Origin: Clostridia bacterium
GTDB taxonomy: Bacteria > Bacillota_A > Clostridia > Oscillospirales > CAG-272
Assembly: GCA_017454075.1 (NCBI GenBank)
Contig: JAFTDQ010000046.1
Span: 1-15,329 of the forward strand
DNA: 15,329 nt
Direction of reading: 5' to 3'
Shown piece by piece: positions 1 to 8,128 of the stretch (the first letter of the stretch is position 1; each line of letters begins with the position of its first letter). The notes beneath the pieces are model-generated. The model worked only from the letters and a program-made list of their open reading frames with translations. It had not been told where the DNA came from and did no database searches. Position numbers and translations under genes: made by a program.

Positions 1-1
1 A

Positions 2-73
2 GAGGATCTGCTCCTCCTTCCAAAAGGGGAAAAGATAGCCGCGTTCTTCAAAAGACACGGACTTGTAAGGTGA
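2..73 (+). CDS. C-terminal fragment of an unidentified gene (partial, cut by left edge)
   Basis: Reading from base 2 there is an open frame of 23 codons ending in TGA at 71-73. The residues (ending FFKRHGLVR) look like the amphipathic C-terminal helix of an ordinary soluble protein, and the stop lies 19 bases before the MFS start, which suits a neighbour in the same operon. The other two plus-strand frames were considered: frame 1 stays open past this point and reads as low-quality sequence into the MFS gene. Too little is visible to name a family. Confidence 0.5.
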   Translation, partial: EDLLLLPKGEKIAAFFKRHGLVR

Positions 74-92
74 TTTTTCCCCCGGGTTATCC

Positions 93-1274
93 ATGTCGCT
101 TATTCTTACAATCGTAATTTACGTCGCTTTCGTAAGTCTCGGACTTCCGGACTCGCTCCTCGGCTCGGCGTGGCCGGTCATGCACGGCGACATCGGCGCC
201 GCTGTTTCGGCAGCCGGCGCCGTCTCGATGATAATATCGGTCTGTACGATCATATCATCGCTTTTTTCGGTCAGAATCGTAAAAAGGATCGGATCGGGGC
301 TGCTTGTCGCGATATCCGTTCTCACGACGTCCGTCGCGATGATCTGCTTTTCCTTCGCGACCTCCGTGTGGCAGCTTTTCATTTTCGCGATACCGTACGG
401 GCTCGGCGCCGGGGCGATCGACTCATGTCTTAACAATTACGTTGCGCTCCATCTTTCCGCTCGGCACATGAGCTGGCTTCACTGCTGCTGGGGTATCGGC
501 GCGACGGTCAGCCCCTATATTATGGGTTTCAGTCTCGGAACGGAAGCGAGCTGGCACGGGGGATACAGGTTCGTAGCTCTCATTCAGCTGATAATAGCCG
601 TTTCCATGTTTGCCGCCGTGCCGCTCTGGAAAAAGAGCGAAAGAAGCTTGGAGGACGGAGGCGCGGACAGCGAGCAGATCGTTCTTTCAATTCCCGGAGT
701 GTTCAGATTAAAGGGAGTCGCGGCGTTTTTTCTCGGATTTCTCTTTTACTGCGCGCTTGAGAACCTCCCGATGGTATGGGCAAGCACGTATTTCTGCGAC
801 GTTTACGGAACTGACAGCGAAAAGGCGGCCTTTTTTGCCTCGATGTTCTATATCGGTATGACGGTCAGCCGTCTGTTCTGCGGTTTTATATCCGAAAAGC
901 TCGGGGACCGGCTGCTCATACGGGGCGGTCTGCTCTCGGCTCTGGCGGCGTCGCTTCTTATCTCCGCGCCGCTTCGGAACAGTATTCCCGCGGCCGTCGG
1001 ATTCGTGCTCGCCGGTATCGGATGCGGTCCGGTATATCCGTGTATCATTCATTCAACTCCGTCGTATTTCGGCCGGAAATACTCGGGATCGATAATCGGG
1101 GTACAGATGGGCTTTGCCTATATCGGCACGACGAGCGCCCCGTATCTTTTCGGCAAACTGTCGGAGTTTCTTTCGATGAGGTCGCTTCCTTTCGTCATGG
1201 TCGCGTTCGCTGCGCTTTCTCTTTTCTTTACGGAATATACAAACGCAGCCGTCGCGCGGAATCAAAACAAGTGA
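93..1274 (+). CDS. MFS transporter, 12-TM type
   Basis: A 393-residue, very hydrophobic protein with the length and segment pattern of a major facilitator superfamily permease: about six helices, a short charged loop near residues 178-200, then about six more. The N-terminal region carries the LGLPDSLLGSAWP stretch (about 17-28) common in a clostridial MFS subfamily, and basic residues (VKRIGS, about 63-68) follow helix 2 as in the family's loop 2-3 motif. The substrate cannot be read from sequence; sugars, drugs or organic acids are all possible. The ATG at 93 is chosen because an in-frame TAA lies at 66-68 and no other start codon intervenes. Its ribosome site is weak (GGG at 84-86). The nitroreductase gene starts 8 bases after its stop, so the two are probably co-transcribed. 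Confidence 0.85.
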   Translation: MSLILTIVIYVAFVSLGLPDSLLGSAWPVMHGDIGAAVSAAGAVSMIISVCTIISSLFSVRIVKRIGSGLLVAISVLTTSVAMICFSFATSVWQLFIFAIPYGLGAGAIDSCLNNYVALHLSARHMSWLHCCWGIGATVSPYIMGFSLGTEASWHGGYRFVALIQLIIAVSMFAAVPLWKKSERSLEDGGADSEQIVLSIPGVFRLKGVAAFFLGFLFYCALENLPMVWASTYFCDVYGTDSEKAAFFASMFYIGMTVSRLFCGFISEKLGDRLLIRGGLLSALAASLLISAPLRNSIPAAVGFVLAGIGCGPVYPCIIHSTPSYFGRKYSGSIIGVQMGFAYIGTTSAPYLFGKLSEFLSMRSLPFVMVAFAALSLFFTEYTNAAVARNQNK

Positions 1275-1282
1275 GGTTTACA

Positions 1283-1798
1283 ATGGAGTTCACAGACGTT
1301 ATCAGAAACAGATTTTCGTGCAAAAAATACAGCGGTCGCGGCGGGGTGGAGGATGAAAAACTCGCGGCGGTTCTCGAAGCGGGACGTCTCGCCCCGACGG
1401 CGAAAAACCTTCAGGAACAGCGTATTTACGTCGTGAGGTCGGAGGAGGCGCTCAAAAAGATAGATTCAGTCACCCCGTGCCGCTACGGCGCGCCCGTCGT
1501 GCTTGTCGTCGCGTACAATAAAAACAACGTCTTCACCTACCCGGGCGGGAAGCGCGATTCGGGAGCCGAGGACGCCGCGATCGTCGCGACTCACATGCTC
1601 CTTGCCTCGGCCGACGCCGGGCTTGACAGCTGCTGGATCAATTTCTTCGATCCTGAAAAAGCGTCGGAGGCGCTCGGCCTGCCGGACGATGAAGAAATTC
1701 TTATGCTGATGGATCTCGGATACGCGGCGGAGGGCGCCGGTCCGCTTCCTAATCACGGCCTGAGAAAGCCGCTTTGCGAAACCGTCGGTTATATGTGA
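1283..1798 (+). CDS. Small nitroreductase-family flavoprotein
   Basis: A 171-residue protein of the nitroreductase (FMN-dependent NAD(P)H oxidoreductase) fold. Visible features are the N-terminal phosphate-binding motif with R8, R10, S12 and K14, the APTAKNLQEQ stretch (37-46) that packs on FMN, the EDAAIVATHMLLAS helix (96-109), a CWI segment (117-119) and the usual C-terminal RKPL (161-164). It is shorter than the roughly 200-residue classical nitroreductases but fits the compact clostridial forms that act as dimers. The physiological substrate is unknown. An upstream in-frame extension exists but lies wholly inside the MFS gene. The ATG at 1283 has GAGG at 1273-1276, six bases ahead and overlapping the MFS stop, which suggests translational coupling. 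A terminator follows directly. Confidence 0.85.
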   Translation: MEFTDVIRNRFSCKKYSGRGGVEDEKLAAVLEAGRLAPTAKNLQEQRIYVVRSEEALKKIDSVTPCRYGAPVVLVVAYNKNNVFTYPGGKRDSGAEDAAIVATHMLLASADAGLDSCWINFFDPEKASEALGLPDDEEILMLMDLGYAAEGAGPLPNHGLRKPLCETVGYM

Positions 1799-1808
1799 CG
1801 ATAAATAA

Positions 1809-1838
1809 AGGAGCGCGGACGCGCTCCTCTGTTTTTTT
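1809..1838 (+). terminator. Rho-independent terminator after the nitroreductase gene
   Basis: A perfect 8-bp stem, AGGAGCGC (1809-1816) with GCGCTCCT (1821-1828), closes a 4-base loop and is followed by seven T (1832-1838). Read on the minus strand the same hairpin is followed by TTATTTAT, so it may also end the convergent lipoprotein gene, though with a poorer T tract. Confidence 0.9.
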
Positions 1839-1866
1839 ATTCGAAAGAAACGACTTTCGCCCTCGT

Positions 1867-4026
1867 CTATACCGCCGCGCAGTCGCGAAGCGCCGGGCCG
1901 GAATCTCCCATTTTCCAGGTCTTTGAAAAATCAAATCCGGCAAAGGTCGATTTGCTCTTTAAATCAGCGGCGGTTATGTTCGTGACAACCGTATGGCTCG
2001 TCGATTCCCCTTCGGGAAGCGTTCTGCCGTATCTCGTGATGGCGAGATAATATTCTCTCGAGGTGCTTACGCAGTAATTGTTTTCAGTCCGTCCGAAGAA
2101 TATATCCTGTTTTCCCTCCGCGCTCCCGGATTTGCAGTTGTAATACGTATGTTTGTCATATACGCAGCCGATGAGCGAGCCGTTCGCTATTCCGGTATCG
2201 CTTACCCAGGGCGATTTCTTGAAGGTCACGGAGCCCGTCGCGTAACAGTTATAGACCGTAAGAGCGTATCGCTCCGAGCCGTTTTTCTCGTGGAAAGTCG
2301 ATTCCATACATCCGATGAGCGCCCCCGCGGGATTGCGGTATCTCAGCCAGACCGAACTCATCCAGTTGTCCTGACAGTCGCTCCACGATCCCGAGCATAC
2401 GATATTCCCGGTCGAGTAGCAATCGTGAATCACGTTGTCAAAAGTGCCGTGTCCGATAAGACCGCCGACAAAAGCGGCGCCGTATCCTGTTCCCGTTGTA
2501 CTTACACTGCCGGTCGCGAAGCAATATGATACGGAAGGCGCCGCGACCTCGTCTCCCGCGTCGTCAAGGAGCCCGATGAGACCCCCGGCGTGCCCGCCGG
2601 ACGCGGTCACCGAAGCGCCCGACGAGCTTCTCGTGACGTCGGCGCACATGTCGCATCCGATGAGCCCGCCTACGTTGTCGTTCCCGGAAACCGATCCTGC
2701 CGAGGCACATCCCGATACCGAGGGCAGCGTATCGGTGTTCTTTTTCTCATTGTGATACTCTTTGACCATCCCGGCGAGAACTCCGACGTTTGAAGCTCCG
2801 TTCGAGACCGTGCCGTTTGAAATGCAGTTTTTCAGAGCCGAGCCCTCGACGTATCCGACCAGTCCGCCGATATTGTGTCCGCCCCATTCGGTATTACCGG
2901 ATACGGTCCCGCTGACAGAACATCCGTCGATCGTGGAAAGAATTGCCCGCCCCGCGAGTATTCCGCAGCTGTTGGAGCAGTTTGCGACCGACGCTCCGGT
3001 CACTTTAACGTTCGAGAACGTAGCTTCGCTTATCGCTCCGAAAAGTCCGAGGCAGCTGTCGCTGCCGTCTTTCCCGGTCACGGAAAGACCGGTGATAACG
3101 AAACCGCCCCCGTCGTAATTGTTCCGGAATGGCTTTGATTCCGTGCCTATGGGTTCCCAGGAGGCAAATTCCCCGACGTCTATATCCGCGATCTGCCGGA
3201 AAAAGAGCCCCTTTTTCGATATATAGTCTCTGAGTGAATCAAGCTGCGCAGCCGTCGCGATTCTGTAAGGATCGGCCTTCGTTCCGCTTCCCTGAACGGC
3301 GTTCGGATCGACGAGCTTTTCTACAAAATTGTCCTTATAACTTTTTTTGCATCTTGAACAGGTGTGAAGCGTATATCCCTCCGAGGTATAGGTCGGTGCG
3401 ACGGTTTTTTCGGCGTAGTCGTGCCCGAGCGCCGGTATCGTTTCCTGAGCCCTTAATATCTCGCCGCAGGTTGAGCAGTGTTCCCCCTCGGTTTTGCCGT
3501 CGGAAGTGCAGGAAGGCGCCTTTGCTCCGTCGGTGACCGGCGTATGTCCCTTTGCCGGAGTCTCGTTTCCTTTCTGAATGAGTTCTCCGCAATCGGCGCA
3601 TACTACGTCCCCGCTGTATCCCGTAGTGAGGCAGCCCGCCTCCCTGTAATCCGCAACCGCTGTGTTAACGTGACTGCAGACGTCTTCTCCGGAAGATTCG
3701 GGTGAAACGGGAACGTCGTCCGTAATTTCAGCCGTCAGGACAGTGTCTTCCGCCGATATTCCGGAGATCTGTCCCGATGTTTCCGCGGGGGCTGACGATT
3801 CGGCGATTCCGGACGATCCGACCGTTTCCGGGATATCCGTCGAAACACTCTCTCCGGTTTCTCCCGGCCCGGAAGTTTCTCCGACGGCGCCGGTCGTTTT
3901 TCCGTCGGTTGTTCCCGGCAGGGCGCCCGGCCGTCCGTGCATGCAGCCGGAAAAGACCGCAGTTATAAAACAGGCAATGAGGGCGATTGTTATGACCTGC
4001 ATGCTTTTTCTGAAATCCGATCTCAT
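1867..4026 (-). CDS. GLUG-repeat surface lipoprotein with cysteine-pair repeats
   Basis: A predicted 719-residue exported lipoprotein. Residues 1-28 form a basic start, a hydrophobic stretch and a lipobox-like FSGC with acceptor C28. Residues 30-115 are a low-complexity linker rich in S, T, G, E and P. Residues 117-235 hold three related units with CxxC pairs (CADC 143-146, CSTCG 184-188, CSRC 223-226) alternating with GH(T/D) turns, a repeat common in clostridial surface proteins. From 247, GSGTKADPYRIATAAQL is the usual entry to a GLUG/beta-helix region, followed by repeats of the type CxxxGxVS...GGLIG (about 330-625) and a closing FDFSKTW...P.L segment. Function is unknown; adhesion or polysaccharide binding is inferred. 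The frame is open back to 4185, but the sigma-A promoter at 4058-4086 overlaps that extension, so the ATG at 4026 with GGGAG eight bases ahead is chosen; ATG at 4032 is possible. Confidence 0.8.
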   Translation of the reverse strand: MRSDFRKSMQVITIALIACFITAVFSGCMHGRPGALPGTTDGKTTGAVGETSGPGETGESVSTDIPETVGSSGIAESSAPAETSGQISGISAEDTVLTAEITDDVPVSPESSGEDVCSHVNTAVADYREAGCLTTGYSGDVVCADCGELIQKGNETPAKGHTPVTDGAKAPSCTSDGKTEGEHCSTCGEILRAQETIPALGHDYAEKTVAPTYTSEGYTLHTCSRCKKSYKDNFVEKLVDPNAVQGSGTKADPYRIATAAQLDSLRDYISKKGLFFRQIADIDVGEFASWEPIGTESKPFRNNYDGGGFVITGLSVTGKDGSDSCLGLFGAISEATFSNVKVTGASVANCSNSCGILAGRAILSTIDGCSVSGTVSGNTEWGGHNIGGLVGYVEGSALKNCISNGTVSNGASNVGVLAGMVKEYHNEKKNTDTLPSVSGCASAGSVSGNDNVGGLIGCDMCADVTRSSSGASVTASGGHAGGLIGLLDDAGDEVAAPSVSYCFATGSVSTTGTGYGAAFVGGLIGHGTFDNVIHDCYSTGNIVCSGSWSDCQDNWMSSVWLRYRNPAGALIGCMESTFHEKNGSERYALTVYNCYATGSVTFKKSPWVSDTGIANGSLIGCVYDKHTYYNCKSGSAEGKQDIFFGRTENNYCVSTSREYYLAITRYGRTLPEGESTSHTVVTNITAADLKSKSTFAGFDFSKTWKMGDSGPALRDCAAV

Positions 4027-4057
4027 ATCCATGTCTCCCGTCGCTTTTTTCTCTTTC

Positions 4058-4086
4058 ATTGTACCACAAAAAAACAGATATTTCAA
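4058..4086 (-). promoter_or_regulatory. Sigma-A promoter of the lipoprotein gene
   Basis: On the minus strand, -35 TTGAAA (4086-4081), a 17-base spacer and -10 TACAAT (4063-4058). The start of transcription would fall near 4051, giving a leader of about 25 bases with GGGAG at 4039-4035. The ATG at 4059 lies inside the -10 box and cannot be the start codon of a transcript made from this promoter. Confidence 0.8.
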
Positions 4087-4188
4087 CCGGAAAATCGCGC
4101 GGCGCGGAGGTTCCCGGCTCACAAAATCCTGCATCTCGCTTTTTCGGATGATCAGTTGAAACTCACGGCTTCCGTAAAACCGCAAATG

Positions 4189-4223
4189 AAAAAACAGGTC
4201 CGGCGTAATCCCGACCTGTTTTT
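4189..4223 (-). terminator. Terminator of typA
   Basis: Inverted repeat with arms AAAACAGGTC (4191-4200) and GACCTGTTTT (4213-4222), extended by A/T pairs on the outside. On the minus strand the stem is followed by a run of T (4194-4189). It lies about 20 bases past the typA stop and separates typA from the lipoprotein promoter. The flanking A and T runs make it nearly symmetrical. Confidence 0.85.
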
Positions 4224-4242
4224 CATAATATCAGATTGAAGT

Positions 4243-6069
4243 TTATCCCTGTTTTAGCTTTGCCTGGGCTTTTTTGCGCGTCGGGGTATCGAGGATGGTT
4301 TTGCGGAGGCGGATGTTTTTCGGCGTGACCTCGATGAGCTCGTCGTCCGCGATGAACTCGATGGACTCTTCGAGTCCCATGATCTTCGGCGGAGTGAGGA
4401 TGAGCTTTTCATCGGCTCCCTTGCTGCGGATAGCGGTAAGGTGTTTGGTCTTGCACGGATTTATCTCGATATCGCCGGCCTTGGGATTCTCACCGACGAT
4501 CATGCCTTCGTAAACCGGCGTCTGGACTCCGACAAAGAGCTGACCGCGCTCCTGTGAGTTGAAAAGCCCGTACGAGGTCGTCTCACCGGCTTCCGACGCG
4601 ACGAGCGATCCGGTGGAACGCGACTGCATCTCGCCCTTGAACGGATGGTAGCCCTCGAAGACGGTGTTCATTATGCCCTCGCCGCGGGTGGAAGTCAGGA
4701 ATTCGCTCCTGTATCCGAAGAGACAGCGGCTCGGGATGAGATACTGCAGTTCCATGCGCGAGCCGCGGCGACCCATCGTAACGAGCTCGCCCTTTCGAGC
4801 GCCGAGGCGTTCCATCACGTTACCCATGTATTCCTCGGGCACGTCGATTATGACGGTCTCGAACGGTTCGCATTTCACGCCGTCGATCTCGCGGTAAAGC
4901 ACGCGGGGAGCGGACAGCGCAAGCTCGAAGCCCTCGCGGCGCATTGTTTCAACGAGGATCGAGAGATGCATCTCGCCGCGTCCCGCGACCTTGAAGCAGT
5001 CGGTGGTCTCTCCGTCCGAAACGCGGAGCGAAACGTCCTTGAGGAGCTCTCTGTAAAGACGCTCTCTGATCTGTCTCGACGTGACGTATTTGCCCTCTTT
5101 TCCGGCAAACGGGCTGTCGTTTACCGAAAAAGTCATTTCGATAGTCGGCTCGGAGATTTTGACGAACGGGAGCGGCTCGGGGCACGTGACGGACGTTATC
5201 GTGTCGCCTATCGTGATGCTCTCGGCTCCCGAGAAGCATACAATGTCTCCGGGATACGCCTCCTCGACGGTCTTTCTGCCGAGACCGTCGAACTGCTGAA
5301 GCGATACGACGCGGGTCTTCACGGGGGTCATATTGTTGTGGTAATTGCAGATGCAGATATCCTGATTCTGTCTGATGACGCCGCGCTCGACCCTTCCGAT
5401 ACCCATTCTCCCGACGTAATCGTTGTAGTCGATCGAGGAAACGAGCATCTGAAGCTCGCCGTTTTCGTCCCCCTCGGGCGCGGGTATGTACTCGAGGATA
5501 GTCTCAAAGAGCGGGCGGAGATCGGTTCCGGGTTCGTACGGCGAATACGAGGCCGTGCCCGCTCTGCCGGAGCAGAAGAGCATCGGGCTGTCAAGCTGTT
5601 TGTCCGTCGCGTCGAGGTCCATAAGAAGCTCGAGAACTTCGTCCTCGACCTCTTCGATGCGCGCGTCCGGCTTGTCGATCTTATTGACAACGACGATCAC
5701 CGGGTGATTGAGTTCCAGCGCCTTCTGAAGGACGAAGCGGGTCTGAGGCATAGGCCCCTCGGCCGCGTCGACGAGAAGAATGACGCCGTTTACCATTTTG
5801 AGTATGCGTTCGACCTCGCCCGAGAAATCGGCGTGTCCGGGCGTGTCGACGATGTTGATCTTTACGTCGCCGTAGTGTACGGCGGTGTTTTTTGCGAGTA
5901 TCGTGATGCCGCGCTCGCGCTCGAGGGCGTTGCTGTCCATGACGCACTCGACTGTCGCCTGATTTTCACGGTAAACGCCGCCCTGCTTCAGAAGCTGGTC
6001 GACGAGCGTAGTCTTGCCGTGGTCGACGTGGGCGATTATAGCCACGTTCCTCAGATCGTTTCTAACCAT
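4243..6069 (-). CDS. typA: Ribosome-associated translational GTPase TypA/BipA
   Basis: A 608-residue protein of the usual TypA/BipA length. It binds the 70S ribosome in the cytoplasm and is linked in other bacteria to 50S assembly and stress or cold growth. GTPase motifs are all present: AHVDHGKTT (13-21), switch I RGIT (53-56), DTPGH (75-79) and NKID (129-132). They are followed by an EF-Tu-like beta-barrel domain, EF-G domain III and V-like regions ([11 protein letters not shown] and the later [11 protein letters not shown]) and the BipA-specific C-terminal domain ending in a basic tail ([12 protein letters not shown]). Start ATG at 6069 has GGAG at 6079-6076, six bases ahead. It has its own promoter and terminator, so it is monocistronic. 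Nothing looks broken or unusual. Confidence 0.97.
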   Translation of the reverse strand: MVRNDLRNVAIIAHVDHGKTTLVDQLLKQGGVYRENQATVECVMDSNALERERGITILAKNTAVHYGDVKINIVDTPGHADFSGEVERILKMVNGVILLVDAAEGPMPQTRFVLQKALELNHPVIVVVNKIDKPDARIEEVEDEVLELLMDLDATDKQLDSPMLFCSGRAGTASYSPYEPGTDLRPLFETILEYIPAPEGDENGELQMLVSSIDYNDYVGRMGIGRVERGVIRQNQDICICNYHNNMTPVKTRVVSLQQFDGLGRKTVEEAYPGDIVCFSGAESITIGDTITSVTCPEPLPFVKISEPTIEMTFSVNDSPFAGKEGKYVTSRQIRERLYRELLKDVSLRVSDGETTDCFKVAGRGEMHLSILVETMRREGFELALSAPRVLYREIDGVKCEPFETVIIDVPEEYMGNVMERLGARKGELVTMGRRGSRMELQYLIPSRCLFGYRSEFLTSTRGEGIMNTVFEGYHPFKGEMQSRSTGSLVASEAGETTSYGLFNSQERGQLFVGVQTPVYEGMIVGENPKAGDIEINPCKTKHLTAIRSKGADEKLILTPPKIMGLEESIEFIADDELIEVTPKNIRLRKTILDTPTRKKAQAKLKQG

Positions 6070-6108
6070 TTCAGTCTCCGGTCGTTATAATTCCAAAACT
6101 AAATATAT

Positions 6109-6137
6109 ATTATACACCCGTCCGCTGCTTTTTGCAA
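6109..6137 (-). promoter_or_regulatory. Sigma-A promoter of typA
   Basis: On the minus strand, -35 TTGCAA (6137-6132), a 17-base spacer and a perfect -10 TATAAT (6114-6109). The inferred start near 6102 gives a leader of about 33 bases. A CCGTCCG/CGGACGG inverted repeat (6118-6124 and 6144-6150) brackets the -35 box. Confidence 0.85.
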
Positions 6138-6150
6138 GCGCTCCGGACGG

Positions 6151-6413
6151 CCTTTTTGCCTTCTGAAGCATTTTTTGCCGTCATGTGTGTCCGGCACCGT
6201 ATGATATCGGTATTGCCTGACAAAACGGAATACTTGGGAGCATAGCAGAAATGAAAATATGTGCGGGTCACTTCATCGTTTTTTCAGAGAAAAGACGGAC
6301 CTGAAAAGCCGTGGCGCTCCTGATATTCGGGCAGGGGAATGCCGACTCGTAATGCAGCCGATAAGGTATGGTTTCCGGGATTCCCGTTTTTTTGAGTAAA
6401 GCCTCCCGAAAGG
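6151..6413. other. Unassigned part of the typA/ACT-gene divergent intergenic region
   Basis: About 260 bases with no convincing gene. The longest frames starting at ATG on the plus strand are 16-18 codons (for example from 6251 and 6339) and lack good upstream context. A minus-strand frame crossing this area is mostly antisense to the ACT gene. There is a CGGGATTCCCG sequence at 6376-6386 followed by seven T (6387-6393); a distant partner GGGAAT (6335-6340) could make a 6-bp stem with a long loop, too weak to call a terminator. It could hold a small RNA or regulator sites, but I cannot show either. Confidence 0.5.
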
Positions 6414-6442
6414 TTGATTTATCCCCGGATTTGTGATATAAT
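6414..6442 (+). promoter_or_regulatory. Sigma-A promoter of the ACT-UPF0210-ackA operon
   Basis: -35 TTGATT (6414-6419), a 17-base spacer and a perfect -10 TATAAT (6437-6442). The transcript would start near 6449, almost at the ribosome site GGGAGG (6453-6458), so the leader is very short (about 18 bases) and leaves no room for a riboswitch. Confidence 0.82.
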
Positions 6443-6466
6443 TTCCCGTCACGGGAGGATAGTCGG

Positions 6467-6736
6467 ATGAAAGCAGTTATTTCCGTCACCGGAAGGGACA
6501 ATATGGGTATAATCGCCGCGGTGAGCGCCGAATGCGCGAAATACGGAACGAATATAAGCGATATATCGCAGACAGTCCTCGGCGAATATTTCGCCATGAT
6601 AATGATAGTCGAACTTGACCGTATGAACGTACCGTTCAACGATTTCGTAGACAAAATGTCCGCGCTCGGCGCGGAACGGGGTCTCGATATCCACACGATG
6701 CACGAGGATATCTTCAACTCGATGCACAAGATCTGA
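6467..6736 (+). CDS. ACT domain-containing protein (UPF0237 type)
   Basis: An 89-residue stand-alone ACT domain. The beta-alpha-beta-beta-alpha-beta pattern is visible: strand KAVISVTG, the turn GRDNMGII (9-16) where ACT domains bind a small ligand, a helix ([11 protein letters not shown]), strands around NISDISQTV and [10 protein letters not shown], and a C-terminal helix. Stand-alone ACT proteins of this size are thought to sense an amino acid or related ligand; the ligand is unknown. The ATG at 6467 has GGAGG at 6454-6458, eight bases ahead. The UPF0210 gene follows after 7 bases, and this gene pair is commonly adjacent in Firmicutes and Archaea, so the ACT protein may be a regulatory partner. 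That role is inference. Confidence 0.9.
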   Translation: MKAVISVTGRDNMGIIAAVSAECAKYGTNISDISQTVLGEYFAMIMIVELDRMNVPFNDFVDKMSALGAERGLDIHTMHEDIFNSMHKI

Positions 6737-6743
6737 GGCCGTT

Positions 6744-8102
6744 ATGCTCGAAACGGGAGACATTCTTGAAACAATAAATATGATACGGGGCGAAAACCTC
6801 GATATCAGGACTGTCACGATGGGCGTTTCACTTTTCGACTGCGCATCGGGCGATCCGGACGTCCTCGCCGCAAGGGTCTACGACAAGGTGACCCGCTCGG
6901 CGGAAAAGCTCGTGCCCGTCGCCGAGGGGATCGAGAAAAAATACGGAATACCGATCGTGAACAAGCGCGTATCGGTCACCCCGGTCTCGCTTATCGGCGG
7001 GGGACTCAGCCCCGAGGGATTCGTAAAAACGGCCCGCTCGCTCGACCGAGCGGCCGCGGATCTCGGCATAAACTTTATCGGCGGATACACCGCGCTCGTT
7101 CAGAAGGGAATGACGAAGGGGGCTGAAAACCTGATCGTAAGCATTCCCGAGGCGCTTTCGGAAACGTCGTTCGTCTGTTCGTCGGTCAACGCCGCCTCGA
7201 CGAAGGCGGGGATCAACATGGACGCCGTGAAACTTTGCGGCGACGTTATCTCGAAAACGGCGTATCTTACGCGTGAAAAAGATTCGATCGGATGCGCGAA
7301 GTTCGTCGTGTTCGCAAACGCTCCGGAAGATAATCCGTTCATGGCGGGCGCATTTCACGGGGCGGGCGAGCCCGAGACGGTCATTAACGTCGGCGTTTCG
7401 GGTCCCGGCGTTGTTGCCGCCGCCGTAAAACGCGCAGGGAACTGCCCGTTCAACGAGCTTGCGGAGCTCATCAAAAAAACGGCTTTCAAGATCACGCGAA
7501 TGGGTCAGCTCGTCGCAAGGGAAGCGTCGGATCAGCTCGGCGTACCTTTCGGGATAGTCGATCTTTCGCTCGCACCGACCCCGGCGATAGGGGACTCGGT
7601 CGCGCATATACTTGAAAATATGGGTCTCGGCTCGGTCGGGGCGCCGGGAACCACGGCGGCGCTCGCCCTGCTTAACGACGCCGTGAAAAAGGGCGGCGTC
7701 ATGGCCTCCGGATCTGTCGGCGGGCTTTCCGGCTCGTTTATCCCCGTCTCCGAGGACGCCGGGATGATCGAGGCGGCCGGCAGGGGCTTCCTTACGCTTG
7801 AAAAGCTCGAGGCGATGACCGCGGTGTGTTCCGTCGGTCTCGACATGATAGCAATACCGGGGGACACTCCGGTCAGCTCGATCTGCGGTATAATCGCCGA
7901 CGAACTGTCGATAGGCGTGGCGAACACCAAAACCACGGCGGTCCGGGTCATACCCGTTTTCGGCAAAAAGGCCGGTGAGACCGCGGAGTTCGGCGGGCTT
8001 CTCGGATACGCGCCGATCATGCCGGTAAACGGCTGTTCCTGCGAGGATTTCATCTCACGCGGGGGGCGCATTCCGGCGCCGATCCAAAGTCTCAGAAACT
8101 GA
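6744..8102 (+). CDS. UPF0210 / PFL family protein (DUF711)
   Basis: A 452-residue protein matching the UPF0210 (DUF711) family in length and conserved features: N-terminal [19 protein letters not shown] (about 9-27), the PVSLIGGG segment, a glycine-rich middle ([14 protein letters not shown]) and the C-terminal [16 protein letters not shown] and IPVFGKKAG stretches. The family is related in fold to pyruvate formate-lyase-like enzymes, but no catalysed reaction is established and I see no glycyl-radical motif to claim. It is predicted cytoplasmic. Its start ATG has GAGG (6735-6738) overlapping the ACT stop, so translation is probably coupled. ackA follows after 26 bases with no terminator between, so the three genes appear to form one operon. 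Confidence 0.92.
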   Translation: MLETGDILETINMIRGENLDIRTVTMGVSLFDCASGDPDVLAARVYDKVTRSAEKLVPVAEGIEKKYGIPIVNKRVSVTPVSLIGGGLSPEGFVKTARSLDRAAADLGINFIGGYTALVQKGMTKGAENLIVSIPEALSETSFVCSSVNAASTKAGINMDAVKLCGDVISKTAYLTREKDSIGCAKFVVFANAPEDNPFMAGAFHGAGEPETVINVGVSGPGVVAAAVKRAGNCPFNELAELIKKTAFKITRMGQLVAREASDQLGVPFGIVDLSLAPTPAIGDSVAHILENMGLGSVGAPGTTAALALLNDAVKKGGVMASGSVGGLSGSFIPVSEDAGMIEAAGRGFLTLEKLEAMTAVCSVGLDMIAIPGDTPVSSICGIIADELSIGVANTKTTAVRVIPVFGKKAGETAEFGGLLGYAPIMPVNGCSCEDFISRGGRIPAPIQSLRN

Positions 8103-8128
8103 CAACAACTGAAAGGGATATACATAAA

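Noticed and set aside
1022..1282. N-terminal extension of the nitroreductase frame
   Set aside because: The extra 87 residues lie inside the MFS gene and resemble no nitroreductase; the ATG at 1283 has a well-spaced ribosome site and the correct family N-terminus.
4645..6090. A 481-codon open frame on the plus strand opposite typA
   Set aside because: It is antisense to a full-length, motif-complete TypA gene, has charged low-quality composition with no domain, and arises from GC-rich codon use in the real gene.
6085..6171. A 28-codon minus-strand ORF between typA and the intergenic region
   Set aside because: It overlaps the typA promoter, has no ribosome site and would need transcription from a different, unseen promoter.
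6268..6729. A 153-codon minus-strand ORF
   Set aside because: Most of it is antisense to the ACT-domain gene; the intergenic part has no recognisable domain.
8111..8128. Possible catabolite-response (cre) site before ackA
   Set aside because: The TGAAAGGG... stretch matches only one half of the cre consensus and is better explained as the ackA ribosome site.
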